Assembly: GCF_028994805.1 (NCBI RefSeq)
Contig: NZ_JAJQQP010000004.1
Span: forward strand, 392,335 to 456,334
DNA: 64,000 nt
Direction of reading: 5' to 3'
DNA from: Promicromonospora iranensis
GTDB taxonomy: Bacteria > Actinomycetota > Actinomycetes > Actinomycetales > Cellulomonadaceae
The position numbers were made by a program, and so were the translations under genes. The notes beneath the pieces are model-generated. The model saw only the letters and a list, made by a program, of their open reading frames with translations, made no database searches and was not told the DNA's origin. This document shows, in pieces, positions 8,208 to 16,537 of the stretch (position 1 is the stretch's first letter; each line of letters opens with the position of its first letter).

Positions 8208-8714
8208 ATGAGGTTCGAGTATTTCGCAGTCGCGGACGACGAGACAGCAGCCCAGACCATCGATGGCAGCGAGATCGACGGCAGCGTGGGATCCCACGTC
8301 GTCGACCCCGCATCGGTGCTGGGCCAGCTCGAGCGGCTGCTCGGTGGCCCGGTCGGGGACGACGGCCTGCGCAGCGCCCAGCTGGTGGCCGAGAGCGCTG
8401 ACGGCGCCCGGCTCGTGATCCGGTTGTCCAACCATCTGGTGTCACTGTTCGGGATGGTGCGCCCGACGACGCTGGACGACGTCGTCAGGCACTGGTCGTT
8501 GTCGCGCCGGTTCCGCCGTGCCGACCCGGAGGACCTGCACACCTTCGCGGCGGGGCTGAACGAGCTCTGCAAGGGCAGCGGCAAGCGTGTCTACTGCCGG
8601 GCGACGGCGGACGAGGCCGAGCTCGCCGCGGCGCTGGCCCCGGCCGGTGTCGGTGCGGGTGCGTCCGCAGGTGCGGACTCGGACGAGCCGAGGCCCCTGC
8701 CGCGGCGTCGCTGA
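8208..8714 (+). CDS. Hypothetical protein, 168 aa
   Basis: A soluble protein of unknown function. The ATG at 8208 has a GGAAAG ribosome site at suitable distance and follows a terminator hairpin, so it is probably an independent unit. It has no signal peptide or membrane segment. The middle carries RLSNHLVSLFGMVRPTTLDD and the C-terminus is a low-complexity Ala/Gly tail ending in PRPLPRRR. No recognised domain was seen. Confidence 0.6.
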   Translation: MRFEYFAVADDETAAQTIDGSEIDGSVGSHVVDPASVLGQLERLLGGPVGDDGLRSAQLVAESADGARLVIRLSNHLVSLFGMVRPTTLDDVVRHWSLSRRFRRADPEDLHTFAAGLNELCKGSGKRVYCRATADEAELAAALAPAGVGAGASAGADSDEPRPLPRRR

Positions 8715-8838
8715 CCTCTGTTCAGCAGGCTCCGGGCGACGGGACCCCGGGGTTCTGGTCGCCGGGAGCCGGGCTCGCGAAGCGGGCGGCCGGACTATTC
8801 GCTTCCGCGACTCCGGGACGCGGCCTAGGCTCCGGGAC

Positions 8839-9489
8839 GTGACGTCGTTCGAGACCCTCCGCGACCTGCCTCACCGTGACGTGGCAGGCCGCCTGCTCGC
8901 CGACGGCTGGAACGTGTGCGGCACCGGGGACTGGGCAACGGTCTGGCGCTCGCCCGAGGGGACGCTGGTCGCCAGGGTGAGCCCGTTCGAGCCGGCCTAC
9001 GGGATCTTCGTGGACCTGTGCCGCCGCCTCGAGGGACATCCGCTGCTGCCGCGGATCGCCTTCGACGCTGCCTTGGCCGGCGGGGGCCGGCTCACGGTGA
9101 TGGAGTTCCTGCTGGCTGCCGACCCGGCCGAGGCGGAGGGCGTCGTCGAGCGCTGGGTTGCCGCGTCGCCGGACGACCCGATCAGCGAGGTCCGCCGGGT
9201 GGCCGAACAGCTCGATGCCGAGGCGGCCACGTCCGTCCCGTTCTGGGGCGGACTCGACCACAACCCGGGCAACGTGATGAAGAACGCCGCCGGCGAGCTC
9301 AAGCTGGTCGACCTCTTCTACGCTGCCGGCCTGGAGATCTACCGGGTGCTGCTGGAGGACCCGGCGAAGGTCGCCGAGGCCTTCGCGGCTGACCGGCGCG
9401 AGTACATCTGCGACATCGCGGCGCTGGCCCGGAGCTCGTCCCCGGACGAGATGGCGGCGATCCGTGCTGCGGCGGCGAGCATCGCCTGA
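8839..9489 (+). CDS. Kinase-fold (aminoglycoside-phosphotransferase-like) protein
   Basis: A 216-residue protein starting at GTG 8839 with no clear ribosome site. The segment GGLDHNPGNVM followed 10 residues later by LKLVDLFY resembles the catalytic loop (D-x4-N) and the metal-binding Asp of protein-kinase-like and APH phosphotransferases. The N-terminal half (GTGDWATVWRSPEGTLVARVSP) could supply a glycine-rich loop and the Lys/Arg-bearing strand. It is short for an APH enzyme (usually 250-300 residues), so activity is uncertain. It converges with the next gene with only 8 bases between stops. Confidence 0.6.
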   Translation: MTSFETLRDLPHRDVAGRLLADGWNVCGTGDWATVWRSPEGTLVARVSPFEPAYGIFVDLCRRLEGHPLLPRIAFDAALAGGGRLTVMEFLLAADPAEAEGVVERWVAASPDDPISEVRRVAEQLDAEAATSVPFWGGLDHNPGNVMKNAAGELKLVDLFYAAGLEIYRVLLEDPAKVAEAFAADRREYICDIAALARSSSPDEMAAIRAAAASIA

Positions 9490-9497
9490 CCTCATGG

Positions 9498-10457
9498 TCA
9501 GCCGCCGTAACGCCGTGCGACCTCGCTGAACGCCTTCTTGCGCTGGTAGACGCCGTCGTCGGTCACCGCCATGACCCCGAAGCCTGCCTTGTCGAGGTCG
9601 AGGCTCGGGTCGTCGCTGCGCGGGAAGTCGGGCATGGCGAAGGTGAAGACGAAACAGCCGTGGACGCCTTCGGCGTCGTACAGCTCGACGAGCTCACCGA
9701 GGTAGCGTGCCTGGACGGACTCGTCGCGCGGATGGTCGCCGCGGATGCGCGGCGGTTCGGCGAACCAGCTGACGATCTGGAAGGAGCCGGCACCGCGCAG
9801 ATCGGCGCCCGTGAAGGCCCCGCAGCCGAACTCGGTGATGACCACCGGCTTGCCGCCGTGGTCGCGGACCAGGCCGCGAACGCGCTCGGTATAGGTCGCC
9901 TGGTTGCGCGCGCCCCGGTACAGGCTGACGCCGACCAGGTCGAACAACGACCAGTCGACGTTCTCCCAGCCGGCCGCCCCATAGGTCAGAGGGCCCCGGA
10001 AACGGCGGCGCGCGACGGCCGCTGCGCGGGTGAGCAACCCGTGGAGGCGCCGGTCGATCCGGCGCCGCAGCAGTCGGCGGAACCGCAGGATGAGCTGCAG
10101 GCGCAGGAAGGACCGGGGTCCGGGGACGATGCCGGGCGCCACGTGGGAGAACTCGCTGCCGACCATGAGCGTCACCCGGTCCGGGTGCTCGCGCCGCAGC
10201 GCCTCCGCCCCCGTGGCCACCGCGTCCAGCCGCTCCAACAGCTCATGCTGAGGCAGGTCGGTGGCGTCCGGTCTGAGGTAGACGGCCAGGCCGACGTCGA
10301 GGGCAGCACGCGCGGCCTCGACCAGCGGTTCCACCTCACCACCGAGCACCTGGACCGTGTTGCAGTGCAGGTCCCGCGCGATGATCTCGAGGTCGCGGCG
10401 TACGACGTCGATGCTCGACCCACCGAGCAGGTAGGAGATGCCGCGGACGCTCAGCAC
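9498..10457 (-). CDS. TIM-barrel glycoside-hydrolase-like protein
   Basis: A 319-residue cytosolic protein with no signal peptide. It looks like a clan GH-A (beta/alpha)8 barrel: LMVGSEFSH supplies a Glu at the end of a strand, in the acid/base position, and VVITEFGCG supplies the second Glu, in the nucleophile position. WENVDWSLFDLVGVSLYRG is a typical barrel strand between them. Its GTG start overlaps the stop of the TetR gene upstream, giving a two-gene operon. Some relatives carry an 'abortive infection' label in databases, but nothing in this sequence supports a phage-defence role. Substrate unknown. Confidence 0.65.
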   Translation of the reverse strand: MLSVRGISYLLGGSSIDVVRRDLEIIARDLHCNTVQVLGGEVEPLVEAARAALDVGLAVYLRPDATDLPQHELLERLDAVATGAEALRREHPDRVTLMVGSEFSHVAPGIVPGPRSFLRLQLILRFRRLLRRRIDRRLHGLLTRAAAVARRRFRGPLTYGAAGWENVDWSLFDLVGVSLYRGARNQATYTERVRGLVRDHGGKPVVITEFGCGAFTGADLRGAGSFQIVSWFAEPPRIRGDHPRDESVQARYLGELVELYDAEGVHGCFVFTFAMPDFPRSDDPSLDLDKAGFGVMAVTDDGVYQRKKAFSEVARRYGG

Positions 10458-11209
10458 GGGTTCGCCTCAGCTCCGCCTTCCGGAGCACCTGCTGCCGCCG
10501 ACGACCGCCCGCGACCGCCGCGGGAGCCGCCGAGCCGGTCGAGCAGCTCGCCGAGGAGGGCCTGCTCACCCGCGGTGAGCAGGTCGTCCGTCTCACCGAG
10601 CGCGGCTTTGAGCGCCGTCGCGTGCTGGGTGTACCCGGGAGCGGCCGGGGGCGCGTCCCCGGTGACCGCTCTCAGCACGGCCTCGCGGAGCCGCCCGGGC
10701 AGCTCGGGGTCGCGCTCGTCGGGGTCGACGCCGATGAGGTGCAGGGTGAGGCCGCTGCCTGCGGAGTGGATCATCGCCGCAGCGGTCTCGACGGTGACGG
10801 TCAGCCGGCCCGCCGCCGCGATCCGCTCGACGAGCAGGTGGAGCCGGTCGGCCGACCGCTGGGCCGCCGGTGACGTCTCGCCGGGGACCGGCCGGCCGTA
10901 CATGAGCAGGTAGTGGGCCGGGTGGGTGAGTCCGAACTCCACGTGCGTGTCCCAGCCGTCGCGCAGGTCCTGCACCGGGTCGTCGCTGAGGGCGGCGGCG
11001 TGCTTCCGGGCGAGGTACGTGTCGAACCCGTCCGCCGCGACCGCCCCGAGCAGGCCGCTCATGTCGGTGAAGTGGCGATAGATGGTCGGCGGCTGGACCC
11101 CGGCGGCGTAGCTCACCGCGCGGGTGGTGACTCCGTCCCGTCCGTGCTCCTCCAGCAGCCGTGCTGCGGCGTCGAGGATCCGTCGTCGGGTGCTGGTGGG
11201 CTCGCTCAC
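10451..11209 (-). CDS. TetR-family transcriptional regulator
   Basis: The N-terminal TetR DNA-binding domain is clear: RRRILDAAARLLEEHG, then VTTRAVSYAAGVQPPTIYRHF. The ligand-binding part carries HPAHYLLMYGR, seen in many actinobacterial TetR proteins, and a Gly/Ser/Arg-rich tail. The GTG at 11209 places the first helix close to the N-terminus; an ATG at 11242 is possible. It is divergent from the sugar dehydrogenase lipoprotein and cotranscribed with the TIM-barrel gene, so either may be its target. Confidence 0.85.
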   Translation of the reverse strand: MSEPTSTRRRILDAAARLLEEHGRDGVTTRAVSYAAGVQPPTIYRHFTDMSGLLGAVAADGFDTYLARKHAAALSDDPVQDLRDGWDTHVEFGLTHPAHYLLMYGRPVPGETSPAAQRSADRLHLLVERIAAAGRLTVTVETAAAMIHSAGSGLTLHLIGVDPDERDPELPGRLREAVLRAVTGDAPPAAPGYTQHATALKAALGETDDLLTAGEQALLGELLDRLGGSRGGRGRSSAAAGAPEGGAEANPC

Positions 11210-11267
11210 GTATCGATGGTAACGCAAAACTGATATCGGCATTTGCGAATCAGCGGTATAGCGCCTA

Positions 11268-11286
11268 GTGTTACCGGCGATAACAC
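11268..11286. promoter_or_regulatory. Candidate TetR operator
   Basis: GTGTTA (11268-11273) and TAACAC (11281-11286) are perfect inverted half-sites with a 7-base spacer, 20 bases before the dehydrogenase start and in the intergenic region shared with the divergent TetR gene. A second, weaker pair (GCAAA / TTTGC) lies at 11224-11246. Confidence 0.5.
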
Positions 11287-11305
11287 AACGACGGTGGGAG
11301 TACCG

Positions 11306-12445
11306 GTGCTCAAGACGAGACGTTCGACCCTGACCATGGCCGCCACGGTGTCCGTTGCGGCGCTCCTGACGGCCGGGTGCGGTGGTCCGCCGTCCGGCGG
11401 GGGCGACGACGTGCGCTCGCCAGGACCGGCCGCCACGGCGGGGACGCCGTCGGGCCCCGGCGAGCTGACCGAGCTCACGACGGGCCTCGAGGCGCCGTGG
11501 GGACTGACGTTCCTGCCCGACGGCTCGGCCCTGGTCACGGAACGGCTGTCGGCCCGGGTGCTGCGGGTCCCTGCCGCAGGGGGCCCGCCGGAAGAGGTCG
11601 GGGTGGTGCCCGGCGTGGAGACCAGCTCAGAGGGTGGCCTGCTCGGCCTGGTCGCCTCGCCGGACTTCGCGACCGACCGCACGGTGTACGCGTACGCCTC
11701 CGGCTCGCCCACCAACCGGGTGGTCGCCCTCGAGATCGGTGCCGACTTCGACTCGGTCGAGGTCGCCCGGGTGCTGCTGGACGGCATCGAGACCGCGGAC
11801 CGCCATCACGGCGGACGCCTGCGGATCGGGCCCGACGGACACCTGTGGATCGGCACCGGTGACGCCTTCCTGCCCGAGAACGCCGCGGACGACGGATCCC
11901 TGAACGGCAAGGTCCTGCGGATCGCGCTCGACGGTTCGATCCCGGAGGACAACCCGTCCGGCACCGCCGTCTACTCGGCGGGGCATCGCAACGTCCAGGG
12001 CATCACCTTCGGGCCGGACGGGACGGTGTACGCCTCGGAGCTGGGGCACCGCACCTGGGACGAGGTCAACGTGCTGCGGCCCGGCGCGGACTACGGCTGG
12101 CCGGAGACCGAGGGCGTCGCCGGGGACACGGGCGAGCCGCCGCTGTTCACCCTGCACCCCGACGACGCCTCGCCCTCCGGCATCGCCTACGCCGAGGGCT
12201 CGCTCTGGATGGGCGCCCTGGGCGGACAGCGTCTGTGGCAGCTGCCCGTCGACGGGCCGGAGGCGACCGGGGACCCGGTCGAGCACTACACCGGCGAGCA
12301 CGGTCGCATCCGAACGGTCGAGGTCGCGCCGGACGGCGCCCTCTGGCTGGTCACCTCCAACACCGACGGAGCGACCTGGGGCGGGACGGAAGCCCGCCCG
12401 GGCGACGACCGGATCCTCCGGCTCGAGCTCGACCCGACCGACTGA
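11306..12445 (+). CDS. PQQ-dependent sugar dehydrogenase lipoprotein (GDH-B/YliI type)
   Basis: A 379-residue exported protein. The GTG at 11306 is chosen because GGGAG lies 5 bases upstream and a lipoprotein signal ends at LLTAGC (Cys25). The mature part is a six-bladed propeller of the soluble glucose/sorbosone dehydrogenase family: [34 protein letters not shown] (with the His used as catalytic base in this family) and [16 protein letters not shown]. It should oxidise an aldose with PQQ at the cell surface; PQQ synthesis genes are not in the window. The actual sugar is unknown. Confidence 0.87.
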   Translation: MLKTRRSTLTMAATVSVAALLTAGCGGPPSGGGDDVRSPGPAATAGTPSGPGELTELTTGLEAPWGLTFLPDGSALVTERLSARVLRVPAAGGPPEEVGVVPGVETSSEGGLLGLVASPDFATDRTVYAYASGSPTNRVVALEIGADFDSVEVARVLLDGIETADRHHGGRLRIGPDGHLWIGTGDAFLPENAADDGSLNGKVLRIALDGSIPEDNPSGTAVYSAGHRNVQGITFGPDGTVYASELGHRTWDEVNVLRPGADYGWPETEGVAGDTGEPPLFTLHPDDASPSGIAYAEGSLWMGALGGQRLWQLPVDGPEATGDPVEHYTGEHGRIRTVEVAPDGALWLVTSNTDGATWGGTEARPGDDRILRLELDPTD

Positions 12446-12479
12446 TCAGCAATTTCCTTCCCACACCGAGGAGAACCTC

Positions 12480-13214
12480 ATGAGCAGCACATCACGGGTC
12501 GCTGTCGTCACCGGCGGGTCGCGCGGCATCGGCCGGGCGGTGACCCGCCGGCTGGCGGCTGCCGGCTACGACGTCGCGGTGGTCCACGCCGTGAACCAGG
12601 CCGAGGCCGCCGCGGCGGTCAAGGAGATCGAGGTCGTCGGTCGCGTCGGCCGGGCGTACCAGGCCGACGTCGCCGACGCGTCGGTGATCGAGCAGGTCTT
12701 CGGGTCGATCGAGGAGCAGTTCGGCGGCACCGACGTCGTGGTGAACTCCGCGGGCATCATGCCGCTGGCCCCGGTGGCCGCGCTCGACCTCGCCGTCCTG
12801 GACCGGTTGCTGCGGACCAATGTCCGGGGGGCCTTCGTCGTCGCGCAGCAGGCTGCCCGGCGGGTGCGCGACGGCGGCGCCGTCGTGCTGTTCTCGAGCA
12901 CCGCCACCCGCCTCCACCTGCCGGCCTACGGCGCCTACGCCGCCACCAAGGGCGCGGTCGAGGCGCTCGTCCCGGTCCTGGCCAAGGAGCTTGCCGGCCG
13001 GAACATCACCGTCAACGCCGTGGCTCCGGGACCCACCGCGACCGATCTGTTCCTCGACGGCAAGTCCCAGGAGGCGATCGACCAGATCGCCCGTGCCAAC
13101 CCGATGGGGCGGCTCGGCACGCCCGAGGAGATCGCCGAGGTCGTGAGGACGCTCGCCGACCGCGCGCGGTGGATCAACGGGCAGACGGTCTTCGTCAACG
13201 GCGGCTTCGCCTGA
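12480..13214 (+). CDS. SDR-family oxidoreductase
   Basis: A 244-residue classical short-chain dehydrogenase. It has the cofactor motif TGGSRGIG (with a following Arg suggesting NADPH), NSAGIMP, the catalytic Ser in LFSSTATR, the YGAYAATKGA active-site Tyr/Lys, and a C-terminal WINGQTVFVNGG, as in FabG-like reductases. GAGGAG precedes the ATG. It may be cotranscribed with the sugar dehydrogenase 34 bases upstream. The substrate is not predictable. Confidence 0.9.
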   Translation: MSSTSRVAVVTGGSRGIGRAVTRRLAAAGYDVAVVHAVNQAEAAAAVKEIEVVGRVGRAYQADVADASVIEQVFGSIEEQFGGTDVVVNSAGIMPLAPVAALDLAVLDRLLRTNVRGAFVVAQQAARRVRDGGAVVLFSSTATRLHLPAYGAYAATKGAVEALVPVLAKELAGRNITVNAVAPGPTATDLFLDGKSQEAIDQIARANPMGRLGTPEEIAEVVRTLADRARWINGQTVFVNGGFA

Positions 13215-13238
13215 CCCGCCCGCGGCCCGCGCAGCTGC

Positions 13239-13991
13239 TCAGCGCTGGGCCGCGGGTCGCACGATGACCTCGTTGACGTCGACGTCGGCCGGCTGGCCCA
13301 CGGCGAACGAGATGGCCCGCGCTATCGCGTCCGCCGGGATGGCGTTGCGGCGGTAGGTCCGCATCGCGTCCTGCGCGTCGGGGTCGGAGATGTGCTCGGC
13401 GAGCTCGCTCTCGACCACGCCGGGCGTGACCGTCGTGGTCCGGATGCTCGGGTCCGACTCGAGCCGGAGGCCCTCGGTGATCGCCCAGGCCGCGAACTTC
13501 GTGGCGGAGTAGACGGCCGACGTCGGGACGACCTCGTGCGCCCCGACCGACGCGACGGTCACGACGTGCCCGCCGCCCTGCCGCTGGAAGTGCGGCAGCA
13601 CCGCGGCGATGCCGTGCAGCAGGCCCCGGACGTTGACGTCGATCATCTGGTTCCACTCGTCCACGAGCAGCGCGTCGAGCCGGGACAGCGGCATGATGCC
13701 GGCGTTGTTCACGATGACGTCGATCCGCCCGTGCTCCTCGGCGACGCGGTCCACGACGGCGCGCACGTCGGCGGCGTCGGTCACGTCGAGCCGGTGGACG
13801 CTCGCCCGGCCGCCGTCGGCCCGGATGCGGGCGGCGAGGGCCTCCAGGCGGTCCGTCCGCCGGGCGCCGAGGGCCACGTGGTGCCCCTCGGCCGCGAGCC
13901 GGAGCGCGGTGGCCTCGCCGATGCCGCTGCTCGCGCCGGTGACGAGGACGATCTTGGCGGTGCTGTTCGGGGTGTTCGCCTCTGTGCTCAT
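13239..13991 (-). CDS. SDR-family oxidoreductase paired with MmyB regulator
   Basis: A 250-residue classical SDR: TGASSGIGEATA, NNAGIMPL, catalytic Ser in VTVASVGAHE, YSATKFA for Tyr/Lys. The ATG at 13991 gives the normal short N-terminus. It is transcribed away from the MmyB-type regulator at 14092, with a 100-base intergenic region carrying a symmetric site. MmyB-family regulators in actinomycetes are commonly encoded divergently from an SDR of this kind, so it is the likely regulatory target. Confidence 0.9.
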   Translation of the reverse strand: MSTEANTPNSTAKIVLVTGASSGIGEATALRLAAEGHHVALGARRTDRLEALAARIRADGGRASVHRLDVTDAADVRAVVDRVAEEHGRIDVIVNNAGIMPLSRLDALLVDEWNQMIDVNVRGLLHGIAAVLPHFQRQGGGHVVTVASVGAHEVVPTSAVYSATKFAAWAITEGLRLESDPSIRTTTVTPGVVESELAEHISDPDAQDAMRTYRRNAIPADAIARAISFAVGQPADVDVNEVIVRPAAQR

Positions 13992-14041
13992 GGATCCAGG
14001 CTGCGACGTCGCGTCGGGCCCAGGAAGGACGCCGTCCTCCT

Positions 14042-14056
14042 GGGTGCAGCACACCC
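14042..14056. promoter_or_regulatory. Candidate MmyB-type operator
   Basis: GGGTG (14042-14046) and CACCC (14052-14056) are inverted half-sites around CAGCA, midway between the divergent SDR and regulator genes. The position suits autoregulation plus SDR control. Confidence 0.45.
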
Positions 14057-14091
14057 TGGTTACGCGCGGCAGCCTGAGTACGGTCGATGGC

Positions 14092-14919
14092 ATGACCGCA
14101 TCACCGCTCGGCGACTACCTGCGCAACAGACGTGCGCAGCTGACCCCGGAGGCGCTCGGCCTGCCCGTCTACGGGAGGCGTCGCGTCGTCGGCCTGCGGC
14201 GGGAGGAGGTGGCCATGCTGACCGGCGTCAGCGTGGACTACTACGTCCGGCTCGAACAGGGCCGTGAGGTGAGCCCGTCACCGCAGGTCCTGGACTCGCT
14301 CGGCGAGGTGCTGCGGCTGGACGACGACGGCCGCCAGCACCTCTACCGCCTGGCCGGGCTCAGCCCTCGTCCGGCGGTCCCGGCGGCGGTCGAGGAGGTG
14401 GACAGCTCGCTGCTCGAGCTCATGCTCTCCTGGCGGGACAGCCCGGCGCTGGTGCTCGGACGGGCCTTCGACGTGCTGGCGAGCAACCAGCTGGGTGAGG
14501 CGCTGTTCGGCGGGTTCCCGTTCTCGCAGAACCTGACCCGCGTGACCTTCCTCGACCCGGCGGCGCGCAGCTTCTACCCGGACTGGCACGACGTCGCCCA
14601 GAACACCGTGGCCGGGCTGCGCCTGGCCGACGGGCTCACACCGGGCGACCCGGCGATCCGCGGGGTCGTCGACGAGCTCCGGATCAAGAGCCCGGACTTC
14701 GGCCGGATGTGGGACCAGCACGACGCCCGCGGCAAGCGGCTGACCAGCAAGCGTTTCCTGCACCCCGAGGTCGGCCACATGGAGCTGCGGGTGCATGTGT
14801 TCGACGTGCGCGGTGCGCCGGGGCAGGAACTGGTGGTCTACCACGCCACCCCGGGCTCACCGGCTGCTGAGGCGCTGACCCTGCTCGGGACGATCGCCGC
14901 GACGCGAGCCGTCGGCTGA
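14092..14919 (+). CDS. Helix-turn-helix regulator, MmyB-like
   Basis: A 275-residue regulator. The N-terminal XRE-type HTH carries LGDYLRNRRAQLTPEALG, then GLRREEVAMLTGVSVDYYVRLEQGR, which is the hallmark of this family. The C-terminal domain (from about residue 100, ALVLGRAFDVLASNQLGEALFG) is the MmyB ligand-binding domain, a PAS-like fold reported to bind a hydrophobic ligand. The ATG at 14092 follows only a weak GATGG site. It is divergent from the SDR at 13239-13991. Confidence 0.9.
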   Translation: MTASPLGDYLRNRRAQLTPEALGLPVYGRRRVVGLRREEVAMLTGVSVDYYVRLEQGREVSPSPQVLDSLGEVLRLDDDGRQHLYRLAGLSPRPAVPAAVEEVDSSLLELMLSWRDSPALVLGRAFDVLASNQLGEALFGGFPFSQNLTRVTFLDPAARSFYPDWHDVAQNTVAGLRLADGLTPGDPAIRGVVDELRIKSPDFGRMWDQHDARGKRLTSKRFLHPEVGHMELRVHVFDVRGAPGQELVVYHATPGSPAAEALTLLGTIAATRAVG

Positions 14920-14933
14920 CGCCGCCGGGCTCT

Positions 14934-14945
14934 GTCAAACTTGAC
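14934..14945 (+). promoter_or_regulatory. Palindrome at the nhaA translation start
   Basis: GTCAA-AC-TTGAC is a perfect 12-base inverted repeat ending 2 bases before the nhaA GTG. It occupies the place where a ribosome-binding site would be, and no other ribosome site is visible. It could be an operator or, less likely, reflect a leaderless start. Confidence 0.35.
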
Positions 14946-14947
14946 CC

Positions 14948-16348
14948 GTGACAGACCGGATCCCCACCGGCGTTCCGACCCGGCCGGGACCCCGGCCTCG
15001 GGTGGACATCCCGTACCCTCGCTTGTCCCCAGGCCTGCGCAGCTACTTCGCCACGGAGGGCGGGGGCGCGACGCTCCTGCTGGCGGCGTCGGCCATCGCG
15101 CTCGTCTGGGCGAACGTGGGGGGCCACTCCTACCACGACGTGTGGGAGACCCCGGTCAACCTCACGGTCGGCACCTGGGAGCTGCACCTCTCGCTGCACC
15201 ACTGGGTGAACGACTTCCTCATGGCGGTGTTCTTCTTCGTGGTCGGCGTCGAGGTCAACCGCGAGCTCACCGTCGGCGAGCTGCGCACCTTCCGCGCCGC
15301 GTCCGTGCCGCTCTTCGGGGCGATCGGCGGGTTGGTCGTCCCGATCGGCATCTATCTGCTGATCAACCCGTCCGGGCCGGACGCGTCCGGCTGGGGCCTG
15401 CCGATGTCCACGGACACGGCCTTCGTCATCGGTGTGCTCGCGCTGGCGGGTCCCCGGTGCCCGGACCAGCTGCGCGTCTTCCTGCTGACGCTGGCGATCT
15501 TCGACGACATCGGCGCCATCGCACTGCTCGGCATCTTCTACTCCGACGCGCTCTCCCCGGGCGCGCTGGCGCTCGCGGCCCTGCTGACGGTGGTGCTGTT
15601 CGCGATGCGCTGGATCGGCGTCTGGCAGATTCCCCCGTACCTGCTGGTGGGCCTGATCCTGTGGGTCGCGGTGCTCGAGTCCGGGCTGCACCCGACGCTC
15701 GCCGGCGTCGTCGTGGGCCTCGCGGTCCCGACCGCCCGTCGCGGGCAGGACGACGAGGCACGCCGACATCTCGGGTGGTACGCGCGTGCCCTCATGGAGG
15801 AGCTCGACCCCGCCCGCTCACGACTCGCCGTCAGCGCCGCGCGGTCGGCGGTCCCCACGAGCGACCGCATCCTCGACGCGCTGCACCCGGTGAGCTCGTA
15901 CTTCGTCGTGCCGGTGTTCGGGCTGGCCAACGCGGGCGTCGTGCTGTCCGGGGAGTCCATCAGCGCCGCCATGACCAGCCCGGTCACGATCGGTGTGCTG
16001 GTGGGCCTCGTGCTCGGCAAGGGGATCGGCGTCTTCGCCGGTGCGGCGCTCGCGCTCGTGACCGGCATGGGCAGGCTGCCGGGCCAGGTGCGCTACGGGC
16101 ACCTCGCCGGCGGCGCGTTCCTGTGCGGCATCGGCTTCACCATCGCGCTGTTCGTCAGCGAGCTCGCCTTCGACGACGAGGCCCTGATCAACGAGGCCAA
16201 GGTGGGCATCATCGTCGGATCGATCCTGTCCGGGGTCATCGGCGTGCTGGTGCTCCGGTACTTCGGCAACCGCCTGCCGCTGTGCTCGCCGCACGAGGCC
16301 TCGGGTCCGCCGCCGCTGCCCGAGGGGGCGTGGCGCCCGCCGGCGTGA
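14948..16348 (+). CDS. nhaA: Na+/H+ antiporter NhaA
   Basis: A 466-residue multi-spanning membrane protein. FATEGGGATLLLAASAIALVWAN is the first helix, VFFFVVGVEVNREL the NhaA signature, and TLAIFDDIGAIALL carries the paired ion-binding aspartates (Asp186-Asp187, equivalent to Asp163/164 of E. coli). It exchanges cytoplasmic Na+ for external H+ to regulate pH and sodium. The protein is longer than E. coli NhaA (388 residues) through N- and C-terminal extensions. The C-terminus and downstream DNA contain short repeats of GCCGGCG. Confidence 0.93.
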   Translation: MTDRIPTGVPTRPGPRPRVDIPYPRLSPGLRSYFATEGGGATLLLAASAIALVWANVGGHSYHDVWETPVNLTVGTWELHLSLHHWVNDFLMAVFFFVVGVEVNRELTVGELRTFRAASVPLFGAIGGLVVPIGIYLLINPSGPDASGWGLPMSTDTAFVIGVLALAGPRCPDQLRVFLLTLAIFDDIGAIALLGIFYSDALSPGALALAALLTVVLFAMRWIGVWQIPPYLLVGLILWVAVLESGLHPTLAGVVVGLAVPTARRGQDDEARRHLGWYARALMEELDPARSRLAVSAARSAVPTSDRILDALHPVSSYFVVPVFGLANAGVVLSGESISAAMTSPVTIGVLVGLVLGKGIGVFAGAALALVTGMGRLPGQVRYGHLAGGAFLCGIGFTIALFVSELAFDDEALINEAKVGIIVGSILSGVIGVLVLRYFGNRLPLCSPHEASGPPPLPEGAWRPPA

Positions 16349-16537
16349 CGCCCGCCGGCGTGACGCCTGCGGCGGGGCGCCTGCCGGCGGGCGCCTGCCG
16401 GCGGGGCGTAGTGAGTTCGGTCCTTTGCACAGGCGGCTGATCGAGATCGGTCCGTTGCTCTGAGATCGGTCGGTTGATTGACCGATGTCAGAGCAAGGGA
16501 CCGAAGTCAGTGAGTTCGGTCCTTTGCCGCACCCGAC
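16349..16537. repeat. Intergenic repeat cluster (TCGGTCC-N-TTGC motif)
   Basis: This 189-base gap between convergent genes holds GC-rich repeats (CGCCGGCG/CCTGCCGGCGGG) up to 16408. Then come two 18-bp direct repeats GTGAGTTCGGTCCTTTGC (16411-16428 and 16510-16527), which flank an imperfect 26-bp inverted repeat (16446-16471 against 16480-16505, three mismatches). The motif TCGGTCC-N-TTGC occurs in both orientations about four times. It may act as a bidirectional terminator, but the flanking direct copies are more than termination needs. Confidence 0.7.

Noticed and set aside
9498..10457. Phage abortive-infection protein
   Set aside because: Only a database-style label for relatives; the sequence fits a TIM-barrel hydrolase and no defence genes are near.
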